From positions 180,053,240-180,117,239 of the forward strand of contig CM043944.1 of NCBI GenBank assembly GCA_014529385.2: a stretch of DNA of 64,000 nt, in the 5' to 3' direction. This DNA is from Adiantum capillus-veneris (Eukaryota; Streptophyta; Polypodiopsida; Polypodiales; Pteridaceae). The notes under the pieces were generated by a model. It saw only the letters and a list, made by a program, of their open reading frames with translations. It was not told the DNA's origin and searched no databases. Position numbers and translations under genes: made by a program. This document shows, piece after piece, positions 1 to 11,481 of the stretch (within the stretch, counting starts at the first letter, position 1; each line of letters opens with the position of its first letter).

Positions 1-1239
1 TAGAGCTCACCAAAACACCTCATAGCGACCATGCAAAATTGACCAGCATGTCTAATGTGGATCTCACACAGATGATACTCCTAGGAATATCAATCTCACC
101 ACTCACAGGCATCGATGAAGCTCCTGATGCAATTGACCCCCCATCTGACATTGAAATTGGGGACCACCTAATCCATGCACTTCCATGAGACAATTCTCAT
201 GGGCTCAATGAGAGAAAATAGATGTTGCAATACTAGCCAACCTCGCTATCTTTGAGGTTGTATTGAAAGGGGAGTAATCCACATCCGAGCAACCTCTAGA
301 AAAGCACGTTTGGAGTGACTGTCCCACCCAGGCCCACTCCAAGCATGCAGCCCATAGGGCTACATCCTCTGTCGAAGAATCCTCATGTACAAATACATAG
401 CATGGAGGGATATGAGTGTCATCTAACAAATCACCACAATGTGCCTGCAACTTGCTACATGCAACAGTGTCACGTTGAACTTGGTTGAAGGCCAAAGTGT
501 CTATACCGGGTTTTTCACCCCTAGGTCCCCTGTGTGGTGTGAGAACTCAGTGGCCTAGATCTGGAGCTAGCCAAGAGCTGTGTGAGGGTCCGCTCTATAG
601 GGTCCTTGCCACATGGCGGAAAGGAGAAACCTACCAATGGATCCAAAGACTCATTGCCTTGAGCAAAAAAGAGGACGTGGACTGGAAAGCAAGCCTCCTC
701 CCGTGGTGGGAGAGGAATCACATGAGACTATATTCAAAGAGGTCCCATTGTCTGCAAATGTCAAAGCTAGTAAACCCTTGAGGGACTACATCAAAAGGGG
801 AAGTCTGACCCAAAAGCAGCAGCCTCAAATGGGGTTGTCCCTCCTAAGCCACACGGCTCGGGAGAAAGCATCACCAAGAGAGCACCTTGCTATTGACATG
901 TGTCTAATCCCCTGCATCTTAGGAGGAGTAGCAGTGGGGTCGGAAGATGAGGCTGAGTGCCCCACCGGGGAGAGAGGAGAAGTGGCAGGTGCAGATGAAG
1001 GTGGACGAGGTGGGGGGAGACGGGGGAGGCAAAGCGGCAGTGTTTGAGGGAGGAGGAGGGGGAGGAGTTGAAGAGGACCGAGTCTGCTCTGGGGGTCTTG
1101 CTGAAGGGGGTCAAAAAGGTCCCTGTCGGAACCTAATGTTGCTAAGTTGCAAGAGGTCGGCCACGAGGGGGAGTAGTGTAGCAAGCTTGTCCCTATCGCT
1201 CGCAACCCACCATGACCAACAGGCACCTGCTGCCAATTG
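1..1239. other. Unassigned, probably downstream part of the LINE-like remnant
   Basis: No complete gene is recognisable. The minus strand downstream of the zinc knuckle (1239-825) is proline- and serine-rich because the plus strand is strongly purine-rich at about 945-1080. Such a linker is usual after the knuckle of plant LINE ORF1 proteins, so this may be the rest of the same remnant. A 96-codon minus-strand reading frame at 495-205 has no family resemblance I recognise. Confidence 0.3.
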
Positions 1240-1735
1240 TCAGTTGTATGATCCCTAGAATGTGTTGAGGCCTTTGCAAAGTGGCCCATTTGTCTGCAAA
1301 TGAAGCACTATTTTAGGAGACCCAAATACTCCACATTATGTCTGATCCAACCCCTACTCACACAAGGTAGAAGTATCATCTTCGGGAGGGAGTGTGTGCC
1401 TTGAACAAGAACCCACACAGTAGGTAAACCCATGGCCTTGGCCACACACAATTAAAGCTACAATGTGCGGAGACTCCAAAATTGTCTCAAACATGGGGAG
1501 AAGAGGAAGGTACTCTCTCCTCATGCCTAAGAAGAAAACCGATATAGGCAAATCAACCTCCTCCTCAAGCACATTTATAGTCTGGTCAAAACCATGATGC
1601 CATCGTCTGCAGTAGCTTGAGCTCCTTGGATACCAAGCAGGCTCATTGAAATCACCTTAGATGTCATCTCTAGACACTTGAACTCTATCTAATAGTACCC
1701 TCCTCCCAAGAGCTGGACATCGGTGATCTTACCCA
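1240..1735 (-). pseudogene. LINE-type ORF1 / CCHC zinc-knuckle remnant
   Basis: Read on the minus strand, 1735-1620 gives a segment resembling the start of the plant LINE ORF1 (DUF4283-like) domain, with a KITDVQLLGGG stretch, an in-frame stop, then IEFK. About 1572-1354 continues with VDLPISVFFLGMRREYLPLL, like the central part of that domain. In a shifted frame VEYLGLLK is followed by a stop and CFICRQMGHFAKAS at about 1307-1266, a CX2CX4HX4C zinc knuckle whose last Cys is Ser. These proteins bind nucleic acid during non-LTR retrotransposition. At least one frameshift and two stops are present, so this is dead. The assignment rests on motif order only; a retrotransposon gag-like zinc-knuckle protein is an alternative. 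Confidence 0.4.
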
Positions 1736-1767
1736 CATCATCAAAGAGGAGTCAGGCCTGGAGTAAG

Positions 1768-2102
1768 TGTCATAATAAGCAATTATATCTAATTCTCCTA
1801 AATGATCATTTAATATGGGGAAGTGCCAGGGGAGAAAAAGCTAGAATATTGGTAGGGATCCAAAGGAGGGAAAATAGGGATCCAAAGGGGGACCCATCTG
1901 CAAAATAGCAATCTACAGCAATAGGGATTAAAAGACCCTAAGGTGCAGCCCATTAAGAGTTCCAAAATGCTAAGGTTCCAAAATTCAAAGGTGTCTCCAA
2001 AGGTCAAACGCTAGGGAAATTGGGTGCTTAGTGTGTGTCACAAAAAGTCTTTATCAATCCCTACATAGGAGGGGGCGAGCCTTGCAAGTAGGGAGGAGAG
2101 AG

Positions 2103-2146
<44 letters not shown>

Positions 2147-3331
2147 GCTCCCTTTACACAAAGTGAATGAGGGACACATGTCAGCTCCCTAGCCCAGATG
2201 CCCTCAAGGTGTACTCAAATCCTATTGGATGGCCTTGGAGGTGGACCAATGAGAATTAGGCTAGAGTAAATCTAGTTTAATTAATTTAAAAACACTTAAT
2301 AAAAGAACCAATGGGAGTTAAGCTCTCTAGAAGACTATTGGACAGTCTCCCAAGGGGTCCAATGAGCATTCAACAGCCAAATGGCTTGCGTGATTCCTAT
2401 TGGCCGGGAGGCAAAGGGGTCCAATGAGAGTTTAGTTGCATTTATTAATTACCTAAATCTCTCACAGAATGGGAAAGGGGGACACATGTCAGAAGGCTAT
2501 CACTTATGCTGCTTAATTACCATTGGCTAAGCCTGGGGAGGACCAATAGGATGCTAGCAAGAGGGCTTGACCAAGAGAGAGAGAGAGGGGCTGATTTTTC
2601 AAAGGCATTATCACCTACACACTCACACTAGCTCATGTGTGGAGTAAGAATACCCTCTCTCCTTCTCAAGCTTTAATGGAAAGCTTATCACCTACTCCAC
2701 TCCAAGCTTGTGAGAAGGGAGGCCTACACCAACAACTCTTGGCTTTGTGATGCAAATCCAACCAAGAGCCAAGCTTCAATGCATGCTCATATCCTCTACC
2801 ATGCTAATCACTAAGCTAAGATATGCTAATATGAGTGATTATGTGAGGAGATGTACATCTTTCTTGTAAGAATACTCCTTCTTCCTCTAAATCTACTCTT
2901 ATACCCCGCTAGCTCTCACCATCTTCAAAGGTGTGTGAGGTCTTGGGTCTGAGACCGTGAGGGAATTGATGTTGTGTTCAATAAATGTTTTTCTTAGTGC
3001 ATGAAGTTTCCATCTTCATTGCACTAGCTAGAATTTAAGGAAAACAAAGTATTGTATTGTAAAATGTCTCTCTTGATGGGAAAAACCATAATACAAAGCC
3101 TTTTGGAGGGGGGACCGGCTCCATGCAAATCCAGTCCTCAACTGTTGTCATTTGCTTAATTCTCACTCTTTTGAAGTATTGTTCATGCTATCTAACTAGG
3201 TGTTACGCTTTTGTTGCTCTCTCCACCCAAGCACTCTTGTTATTCTCATTAGGAATCTATTCTAATGAAATGCTCACCATGCTCATGCTATTTTCCGCTA
3301 CACACAAGTTACTAGACTAGTAAATGTTACA
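1768..3331 (+). repeat. 5' LTR of chromovirus element A
   Basis: Starts TGTCATAATAAGC and ends GTTACA immediately before a primer-binding site. The start matches the start of two further LTRs of the same family at 31544 and 38058. The internal blocks also match, for example the CTATTGGATAGGC-type block and the GGAGGGGGGACCGGCTCCATG block near 3105, seen again at 32735 and 39265. It carries the LTR promoter and polyadenylation signals by definition, but I did not pinpoint a TATA box. It is clearly diverged from the later copies, so this is the oldest of the three. Confidence 0.75.
2105..2145. repeat. (AC)n microsatellite inside the LTR
   Basis: About 20 uninterrupted AC dinucleotides. The equivalent place in the later LTR copies (about 32219 and 38751) holds GA and G runs instead. 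Confidence 0.95.
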
Positions 3332-3332
3332 T

Positions 3333-3346
3333 TGGTATCAGAGCAC
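3333..3346 (+). other. Primer-binding site, initiator tRNA-Met type
   Basis: TGGTATCAGAGCAC lies one base after the LTR end. TGGTATCAGAGC is the usual plant PBS complementary to the 3' end of initiator tRNA-Met and is typical of chromoviruses and copia elements. It fixes the 5' LTR boundary and the plus orientation. Confidence 0.9.
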
Positions 3347-3712
3347 AAGGTTTCTCTTTTCTTGCTCAAGAAGGGAGGTCCTCAAGCTAGCAATCAATGG
3401 TTGGTACTATTAATTGCATGTGAGTAAGTAGAATAGGGATTTTTCAGACTTGCAGTGCGCCTGCCTTTGTGCAGTTAACGGGGCATCACTGTCAAGAGCT
3501 ATGGTCTTAATAGTGGAGTCCTATGGCGCTTGCCTCCGGCTTAACCACTATTGAGCTATTAGAAGCTTGACAGGAGCCGGTGTGTTTTTGGTGTTCAATG
3601 ACCCTCTCTTCTATTCCTTGCAATTAATGGTATTCAAGCCACTGGTATAGTAACAACTAGGGCTTGAAGTGCCAAAGTACAACTAGAAAGTTTACACCAA
3701 AAAGTTGTTAGA

Positions 3713-5215
3713 ATGGCTGAAAATAGTAAAGAGAGTGAAATTAATGTTGATAACTTTGATTTTGCTAATGAGCAAGCTACTAATGATGCCCCAATGCTTG
3801 TTAACTATCTTGTTTCTAGGCTTCAATAAGCCATGGGCAATCCATCCCTCCAAAGTGAAGTGCAATGGCAGCTTCGTGACCATGGGATTCTCCAAGCTCC
3901 CCACCATGACGAGAGAGCACCTAGGAAGCCTCCTTGCAAGACTTACAAAAGAGGTCTCTCTCCGATTCGGGAAGAAGAAGAGGATCACTATGAAGGGCTC
4001 CGAAATTTGCTCCTTGATGACGCATCTCCTTCTCAAAGGAGAACTCGAGAGCCTCTACCAAAGGAACGATAAAGAAGTGAGTCTCCCACCACCTCAATAG
4101 AGATGGCTCCACGAAGATGGCGGGCTAAATGCTCTCCATTGCCTCCAACATGCATAAGACCATCACATACTTCTCCACACCATACTTCAAAGAGGGATGA
4201 CAAAAGCAAGAGAAGAAAAAGGCGAGAAAGAGGAAACCCTCTTCTCCATCTTCTTCATCCTCTTCCTCTTATGAAAGTGATGGTGAAGACAACAAAGATC
4301 AAGGAAAGAAAAAGGCAAGAAAGAGGTCACCCTCTTCTCCATCTTCCTAAAATTCTTCATCTTTTGAAGAAAGTGATGGTGCAACCTTTGAACCATCAAA
4401 AAGAAGAGGCCATAGGAAATCCTATGCCGCGTGGAAGAGGTCATCCAAGCTCAAGAAGTTCAAAAAGGGAGGGAAGAGCATCTCTTTCCTTACCTACGAT
4501 GGCACTTTTGGTGCTACAGACAAAGTCTTGTCCTTTATCCAACAATTTGATGTGGCGCTCGGAGATGAGGGCTTCACGAAGTCCTCTAAGCTATGCCATG
4601 TAGCTTTGCACTTTCAAAAGTCCGCCCAAAAATGGTGGTCTAGCCTAAGAGCCAAATGTAAAGATCCACAAACATGGAAAGATTTAAGAGCTTCCATTAT
4701 GAAGCAGTTTTTGGCCACCGATGCCAAAACAAAGTACTCATCGAATGGCGAATCTTGAATCTCTCTCCCTATGAATCCATCCACAAATATGTAGACAAGT
4801 TTTGGGACCTACAACTCAAAGCCACTGTCTTCAAAAAAGTTGAATTGTGGAGAGAAAAAGCGGGAATTTTGTGCGGGCTTAACCGAAGAAATGGCAGAGT
4901 ATGTCAACTCCCACAGGCCACACACCATATCGGTGGAAATACATCATACTATGGTGTCCTCTCAAATCAATTTCCAAATAGGGGCTAAGAGGAATTCTAA
5001 GCCCCCTAAAAACAAGGGTTCCACTGAGCCTAAGGGGAGGGATAATGTCCAAAAGTCTCCTAAGCCCAATTCCAGCAAAGCTAAGGAGAAGGGAGGTTAC
5101 AAAGGCAAAAATAAACTCTCTCCTGAAGAGATTGAGAGTTATTGCAAGGATAACCGGTGTTTCAAGTGCGGCAAATAAGGGCATGTGTACCACGCTTGTC
5201 CCCAAAAGAACAACC
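3713..5215 (+). pseudogene. Decayed gag of chromovirus element A
   Basis: Gag forms the retrotransposon particle and binds RNA. The ATG at 3713 starts MAENSKESEINVDNF. A stop at about 3830 interrupts the frame, which then continues in phase to 4070. The capsid core is at about 4500-4755 (VALHFQKSAQKWWSSL, then TWKDLRASIMKQFL, the usual A..WW and TW..F signatures). The zinc knuckle at about 5152-5194 is CFKCGK, stop, GHVYHAC, so a TAA at 5176-5178 sits inside the CX2CX4HX4C motif. The 4150-4480 stretch is Lys/Arg/Ser-rich. Several frame changes are needed to follow the protein, so no functional product is expected. A minus-strand relative is at 20828-20290. Confidence 0.75.
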
Positions 5216-5237
5216 GCCATGATCCTCCTTAGCTACC

Positions 5238-5723
5238 TTGGTCGAAATCCAAGAGGAGAAAAATCATCACAAAGGATCTCCTCTATGCCATGCTTGGGGA
5301 AAGGTAAGAGAACATGATGATTTTATTCTCTTTGACCCTAGTTCTAGTCACAATTTTACATCTATAGAGCTAGACACCAAGCTAGGCATACAAGCCTACA
5401 AGATGGGAGATGTCCTACCCGCAAACATTACTTTCAAGGGGCAAGAAGCTTCAGTCACTCCCTTAATCGGGAAAATGAGGCTCCATGTCCAAAGCTATGT
5501 GGACAAAGAGGACTTCTTTATCTCTCCTCTCAAGCATGAGGATGTAATCCTAGGGGCACCATGGTTTGATTGCATGGCTGCCAATGTTAAATTCCCTGAA
5601 AGGAGAATCTCCTTTATGTTCAGGGAAAAAGATATGTATATAGATGCTAAGGAAATGGGTAACACTATACCCATTGTACATACACAACCTTATGTTTTAG
5701 CAAAAGAAAATATACAAAATTAA
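5238..5723 (+). pseudogene. Retrotransposon aspartic protease, element A
   Basis: Resembles the Ty3/gypsy protease that cuts the Gag-Pol polyprotein. Visible landmarks are FDPSSSHNFTSIELDTKLGI, where the catalytic D-S/T-G triad reads D-P-S-S, and HEDVILGAPWF, the conserved ILG(M/A)PW block. The Gly of the active-site triad is replaced, so activity is doubtful even though this stretch is open. The related protease at 20070-19693 reads FDLGSTHNF, closer to the consensus. It is followed after a frame break by reverse transcriptase at 5900, in the standard gypsy order. Confidence 0.75.
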
Positions 5724-5899
5724 AAGGAATTAGAGTTATCCAATTTTCTCAAGGGTTTTAAGATGTCTTTATTGACAACATCCCTTGTGAGATACCTCCT
5801 AAACATGGCAATGATGACCATGCAATTGTACTTCTTCCAAGAAGTTCACCACCTAACAAACCTCCTTATAGAGTTTCTCAAGCTCAACAAGAGGAGATT

Positions 5900-6790
5900 A
5901 TGCGGCAAGTGCATGAGTTAGTTGAGAAGTGCATGGTTAGGCCTAGCTCATCTCCGTTTTGTTCTCCTGTGCTACTAGTGAAAAAGAAAGATGGCACATA
6001 TCGTATGTGTGTCAACTATAGAGCACTAAATAGGATCATTATCAAGAATAGATTTCCCGTTACACGGGTAGAAGACCTATTTGATAATCTACAAGGGTCT
6101 ACCTACTTCAGTAGGATTGACCTAAAAAGTGGCTATCATCAAATAAGGATAATTGATCAAGACATTGTAAAGACCACATTTCGAACGACGTTTGGTATTT
6201 ACAAATACATTGTCATGCCTTTTTGCTTGACCGATGCACCAGCCACATTCAACTGCTTGATGGAGAAGCTATTCAGGCCTTACCAAACCTTTACTACAGT
6301 GTTCTTTGATGATATCATCATCTACTCTAATTCATTAGACAAACACAAGCACACCTCCAGGTAATATTTCAAGTTCTAAGAGAGAAAAAGCTTTTTGTTA
6401 ATAGAAAGAAAAGTGATTTTTTCTTACAAGAGATTCAGTATTTAGGTCACATAATCTCTCAAGATGGCATCCAAATGAATCCATCAAAGTTAGAGGTAAT
6501 AAAAGGATGGCATAAACCAAGGAATCTTCATGAATTAAGGAGCTTTATAGGTATGTCTGCATACTATAGAGGCTTCATAGAGAAGTTCTCACTAATAGCA
6601 GGACCACTACATGACCCTACGAAAAGAAACGTTAGGTATACATGGTCTTCCAAGGAGAACAATGCTTTTGAAAGAAAAGCTTATCTCTCAACATGTGCTT
6701 ACACTACCGAATCTCTCAAAGCCATTTGAGGTCCAATGTGATGCTTGTAGTGATTGCCTTGGATCTGTTTTGCCTCAAGAAGGGCACGCC
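5900..6790 (+). pseudogene. Reverse transcriptase of element A, broken
   Basis: Copies element RNA into DNA. Domain signs in order are VLLVKKKDGTYRMCVNYRALN (fingers), FSRIDLKSGYHQIRI (motif A), FGIYKYIVMPF..TDAPATF (motif B) and VFFDDIIIYS at about 6298-6327, with the catalytic Asp pair present. The frame closes at 6362 (TAA). The thumb and connection region (YLGHIISQDGIQMNP, then LRSFIGMSAYYRGFI) continues in another frame from about 6440 to 6729. These are the landmarks of a Ty3/gypsy RT. It is a pseudogene because of at least two frame breaks. Confidence 0.85.
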
Positions 6791-7265
6791 ATAGGCTATG
6801 AAAGTTAAAGGCTCGATCCTATTGAGCAAGATCTAGGCATATATGAAAAGGAATGCCTTGCAGTTCTACATGCCTTAGACTCATGGAAGCACTATTTATT
6901 GGGGACTCCTTTGATTCTGCGAACGGATCACCAAAGTTTTAAGTACTTCATGATGCAGACCAACTCTCTGACAAACAAATGAGGTGGGAAAATTTCCTTT
7001 TGCAATTTCATTTTCATATTGCTCACATTGCTGGCAAGCATAATCAAGTAGCCGATGCACTCTCAAAATGGCCGAGAGTGAAAGCGGTTTCCATAGCAAC
7101 TCACAATGATCTATCTTCTATGATAGATGAGTACGCTATTGATCCTAATTTTAGAGATGTGATTTCAGCCCTTGCACTAGGGAAGAAAGAGGGACCACTT
7201 TACAAGATGGTTATCTTCTCTATTGCAATAGACTATGCGTTACTAGCTCACTACGTGAGAAAGTA
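6690..7265 (+). pseudogene. RNase H and linker of element A
   Basis: Degrades the RNA strand during reverse transcription. FEVQCDACSDCLGSVLPQ holds the first catalytic Asp, YEKECLAVLHALDSWKHYL the Glu and LILRTDHQSFKYF the third acidic residue. The region ends with the HIAGKHNQVADALSKWP block typical of gypsy RNase H. Stops at about 6806 and 6980 break it. The linker to integrase runs to 7265. Confidence 0.8.
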
Positions 7266-8100
7266 ATGTATGAATCTCATGCTCCTTCTTATGCAGGGCA
7301 TAGAGGGATTCAGTCTACCCTAAAGGGGATTGAAACATATTTCTATTGGCCTATCATGAAATCAAACATACAAGAGTATGTTTCTAAATGTGTGGTATGC
7401 CAAAAGACAAAGTTTGATAGAGGGAAGCATCTTGGATTGCTTCAACCTTTTCCAATCCCTAATTCACCATGGGAGAGCATATCCATGGATTTTATCTTTG
7501 GATTGCCTAAGTATATCCATGGGAATACAAGAATATGGACGATAGTAGACAGGTTCAACAAACAAGCTCATTTTATACTTGTCAGAAAGACTATCAAAGA
7601 CCATCAAATGGCAACCCTCTTTATTTCACAAATCTTCAAGTACCATCGCTTGACAATGTCCATAATGTCAGATAGAGCTCCTAGAATGACCAGTAATTTC
7701 TAGAAGGGTCACTTTGATAATTTAGGAACAAGGCTAAACTTATCTTCGGCCTATCACCCCGCAAACGGATGGCCAAAGTGAAATAGCTAACCTCACAATT
7801 CTCGATCTACTAAAATCCTATGTAACGGAAGTAGATAAAAGATCCCAATGGGAGAAGTACTTACTCTTAGTGGAGTATGCCTACAATAACATTGTACATA
7901 CTTCCACAGGAAAAGCACCTTTTGAGGTAATTGAGGGAAGGTCAAAAAGTCCCTTGCTACTTAAGGTGCACGGGAAGATCTTCGCTGCAGATGAGTATAG
8001 CCAAGACCTACAAGAATCTTTCCAAAAGATTAAGGATGCTATCTCTATCTCACAACAAAGGTAAAAGACTGCTGCTGACAAGCACAGAAGAGCCCAAGCC
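7266..8100 (+). pseudogene. Integrase catalytic region of element A
   Basis: The zinc-binding HHCC module is visible (HAPSYAGHRG, then CVVCQ). The catalytic core has its first Asp in SMDFIFGLP and its second in MSDRAPRMTSNF, where SDRDPR is usual. The Glu lies in QTDGQSEIANL, reached only after a frame change at about 7750 and after a TAG at about 7701. The next block, EYAYNNIVHTSTGKAPFEV, is standard. It inserts element cDNA into the genome. It is broken by a stop and at least one indel. Confidence 0.85.
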
Positions 8101-8560
8101 TTTAAAGAAAATGATTGGGTCTTACTCAAATTTCCCAAGGCTTGATTAAGGCACATGACGGGCAAGAATCCTATGGGACACCAAAAGTACTATGCTAAGT
8201 TAGCAAAAAGGTACTATGGTCCCTTCCAAATTCTTAGGCCAATCAATGAGATGGCCTATCAACTCAAGTTGCCCAACCATTGGCTCATAGACAATGCTTT
8301 TCAGGTGAGCCTTACAAAGGAGAGCCACCACAAGAACCAACAATTGAAGACACACCGGATATCGAGGACCAAGAAGAGGTACTGCAGCCCGAGTCCATTT
8401 TCTGACATGAAGACAAGGTACTAAGAGGCGGTAATACTATCCCACAATACATTATCCTTTTGAAGATGCTAGATGGATGCAAGGCATACAATTAAAGGAT
8501 AACCTAAACCTTGTCAATGCTTACAACACTTCCCAAGAGTAAGAAAATGTACAAATGTTA
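8100..8560 (+). pseudogene. Integrase GPY/F module and chromodomain remnant
   Basis: KRYYGPFQILRPINEMAYQLKLP is split here only for description: KRYYGPFQIL is the GPY/F module, followed by PNHWLIDNAFQVS. The segment at about 8405-8510, read across frames, resembles a chromodomain (YPFDDARWMQG in the relatives near 31105). A chromodomain at the integrase end marks the chromovirus clade and directs insertion to chromatin marks. Frame breaks are present. Confidence 0.6.
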
Positions 8561-9493
8561 CAAATGAACAAAATTTTTATCTTATAAGACTCTTTATTTC
8601 TTCATTATGCACAAAAATGAAGTAGTATGCATGCTTAGATCAAGTTTGCGGAGACGACGTCTGCCGAACACCAAGTAGAGCTTGTCACTCTACTATGGAA
8701 GATGATAGAACTAATGTGCAGACATGCTTGCGGCAACCTCAGGCTCTCAACGCCAAATGGACTAGTCATCCATTGCATGGTTCATGGCATGACTAGATGG
8801 AAATACCATAGACCAATGTGTTTGTTTCCTCCTCCCATATCCTAATTTGGCCATCATTGTATATATCTTACCTTTTCATTGGGAGAGTCTCCCTACATTT
8901 TTACATAGCCCTCTTTAGCAGGGACAGTTTGTAGTCCATTGGGCAGTTTTATTAACTAAAAGAAGAATCTTCTTTCTTGGAAAGAAAAGAGGAATGCGCA
9001 AAACTTTGCACACCATCTCGCAACTCATCCAAGGGCAAAGGAGCCATCAATTACAGACACATGTCTAGAGTCACTCTCCTTCTCTTGAAGTGCTAGACTG
9101 GACCTCTAGCTTGTAAAACCTTTAGCTTGACTATCTCTCCTTCAAACTAGTGCTCATAGAAATACAAAGCATCAGTTGGCACTGGTCCAACTTCTTGTGC
9201 AACACCCCTGCAAAATCCTTGATTGCACACATTGTAGACCCAACTAGTTTCTCTCTAAATCGAAGGGAAATATTTGTTTTTCTTATCCCCTTTTGAGATC
9301 GAATGAGACACCAAAGCATGAGAGGAAAATTTGCATGTCATGTCTTGCAGTATGCATAGCTCTATGAAACCTCTGTATGTTAGCTTGCAAAGTAAGAATC
9401 ATGGAAAGAGTCATGAAAAATTCACTGTGTAGAGATAAGGACATCACACACAGTAAGTTGTTTGTGTGGAATCTCTCTAGAAATAGAGCATGC
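8561..9493. other. Chromovirus 3' untranslated remnant, then unassigned DNA
   Basis: 8561 to about 8800 aligns with the post-chromodomain region seen at 31195-31440 and 37720-37930 (CATGCTTAGA, AACACCAAG, GCCAAATGGACT blocks). No 3' LTR follows, so element A is truncated. From about 8800 to 9493 I see no gene or recognisable repeat. Confidence 0.5.
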
Positions 9494-10152
9494 TGTCACA
9501 CAGGGACGGCACCATGTGCTAATGGAAAAGAGCATTCTGAACAAATTTAAGCACTTCAAATAATAATTGAATTGAAAGAGATGCACAACACGAGACAAGG
9601 AGTGGCAGAGCTCCACCCCAAGAGAGCAGTGGCCTCAAACACTAACACCCTTTTGTTATTTCTTTATATTGCTTGAACTCTGTACATTGCCGGTATTCCA
9701 TCCTTTGCACCTTTTCACATGTTCCATAGAATGATCCCTTGGCTCATATTTGAAGGCCCTTGGCCTCTCAAAAGCAGTTACATGATAAGAAGCAAACTCT
9801 AAAAGCAACTGGTCCTAAGCTACCATTGCGTTTTTGTGGAAATCTGTACAACTTTCACGTCAATATGTCAGTGTGAAATCTAGAGCGTCCATATTGTTGG
9901 AACATCATCATGCTCCACACGATTGAGTGTGTGTTGATCCCACTTTATTTTAATGGATTTATGTCCCCTAGGCCACATCGAACAGGGTCGGGTAAGTTGG
10001 TGGGAACTTGTCTTTAAAATAGGCCACTCGGCAAGACTTTGCAAGTTGGTAAAACTTCTTTTGTTGCTTCTTCTTTTCTTGCCGATTCTGTTTTTTCTTC
10101 TTCTAGGGTTTAGGCCCCTCAATCGGGATCTGCAAGTCGGATCCTTTCTTCA
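9494..10152 (-). repeat. 3' LTR of an old minus-strand LTR element
   Basis: A 659-bp block repeated in direct orientation at 16403-17070. Shared stretches include GGCACCATGTG, CACCCCAAGAGAGCA, TTTCTTTATATTGCTTGAACTC and TTTAGGGTTTAG-type blocks, with many substitutions. In plus orientation the block runs from TGTCA to TTCA, so the LTR has TG...CA ends. Orientation is set by the primer site next to the other copy. The divergence of the pair by eye shows an old insertion. Confidence 0.7.
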
Positions 10153-10376
10153 GTAGCTTGGTCTCATTCTAGATTGGATCTCTTGATATTTTGATGTAGT
10201 AAAATTAGCCATCACACCCAGACGGTGTTGATCTCTAACATGTCTCTTGATACACTAAAATTACATACCCAAGAAATCTTTCCCAATTAGGAATATTAAG
10301 TGGTTGGCACATCATAATGCAGCACAAATGCTCACCTATGCATGTTACAAGACATAGAAACATAAAATTGTTGATG

Positions 10377-10670
10377 AACCCTCCCCCCGCAAATAACCAT
10401 CTAGGTCCGGGTCATGAGCTATTCAATAAGTCCCTCATTACTCCTACCGCAAATAACCTAAAAAGGTCTGAGCCATGAGATATAGAGGCCACTACTCATA
10501 CTTATTAATACTCCCCCCGTAAAGAACCACAAGGGTCCGGAACATATGTAAAAACAACACTTTTCAAACATTCAATACTCCCCTTGCAAATAACCATAAG
10601 GGGCTAGGGCCATGAGTATGTGCAAGCATTCTCAAACATCATTTCTCACTACTCCACTCGGAGTAATTCC
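10377..10670. repeat. Minisatellite of 60-75 bp units
   Basis: Four imperfect direct repeats begin at about 10380, 10440, 10507 and 10575, each with an ACTCC(C)CCGCAAATAACC core followed by AGGTCCGGG-CATGAG. A fifth, weaker copy is at about 10650. It lies just inside the 3' LTR of the old minus-strand element, that is in its 3' untranslated region. Confidence 0.75.
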
Positions 10671-10887
10671 AAAAAAATTCCAAGCAGAATTACCAAACAA
10701 GTTCTCAAATAGATTTTAGAGAATTGTTGAAAACGCATTCTTGACATCAATTACACTCAAAAGATAATTGTGCTTCCATTTTGAAACTTGCACCAAAATT
10801 AGGGTCAAATTTCTTCCATAAGGTTATAGCTAACCGCAACATGGTCCACAAGCACTTGAATAGTCAAAACAAGCCTCAACAAACAGT

Positions 10888-11154
10888 TGTCATATAGCGG
10901 TGATGGTAGTCCCAAGACATAGCAATCACACTAGACCTCCAAGGTTATAGGTTTGAGAAGAGACACTTGGTGAGAGATTTCGAAATTTTTTCTCTCTTTA
11001 GGAGGTTTTTTCCCCCGTGCATTGTATATACGCCCATCACTCTAGGGCTATCTATCTCTCCATTGCACACTAAGTAGTACACTCTCTATTGTGTGCCTTA
11101 AGCTTCCTTTGTCTTCTCCAATCTGTGTGTTTTCTTGCAACCCTAATTCCAACA
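10888..11154 (+). repeat. 5' LTR of nested Ty1/copia element
   Basis: Matches 15749-15978 best in its right half (CTCTTTAGGAGGTTTTT, CATTGTATATACGCCCATCA, CACACTAAGTA, TTCTTGCAACC). It ends CCAACA two bases before a primer-binding site. The left boundary (TGTCATATAGCGG) is inferred from weak similarity to the 3' copy and is uncertain by tens of bases. TGTATATAC near 11025 is a possible TATA element. Confidence 0.65.
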
Positions 11155-11156
11155 AT

Positions 11157-11170
11157 TGGTATTAGAGCAA
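11157..11170 (+). other. Primer-binding site, initiator tRNA-Met type, copia element
   Basis: TGGTATTAGAGCAAG is one substitution away from the TGGTATCAGAGC consensus and follows the LTR end directly. Confidence 0.85.
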
Positions 11171-11481
11171 GTTGCATCTTCTTCGGCTTAGCCGCCAGCA
11201 ACTCGAACACACCCCTTCTCGCTTTCTTGGGTTTCAATGAGCTCTGGAGGGCGTTAATAGGTCAACAAAATTTTTGATTCGGGCTCATTTTGGCCTACGG
11301 TTCCACTACAAGCAGGCCTACACATGCAATTTTGTCACTTAGTGAAAACATTTTGTCAGTGCCGTTTTCTACATAACAGGTCCTATATAGTCTATTGTGG
11401 GTTGTTCTATATAGCACATGCTAGTCTCACTCTGTTTCTCCTCATTTTGGGTAGTTTTCACATCAGGTGCAGACATTTTCC

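Noticed and set aside
613-1047. 144-codon plus-strand Gly/Glu-rich frame
   Set aside because: Composition reflects the purine-rich strand; the minus strand has the LINE-like motifs just upstream.
10377-10670. CRISPR-like spaced repeats
   Set aside because: Repeats are imperfect, units include the spacers in partial similarity, and the context is a plant retrotransposon.
10730-10765. Copia RT-like peptide (IDVKNAF) on the minus strand
   Set aside because: Only about seven residues match, with no neighbouring RT blocks, while the outer element's gag looks gypsy-like.
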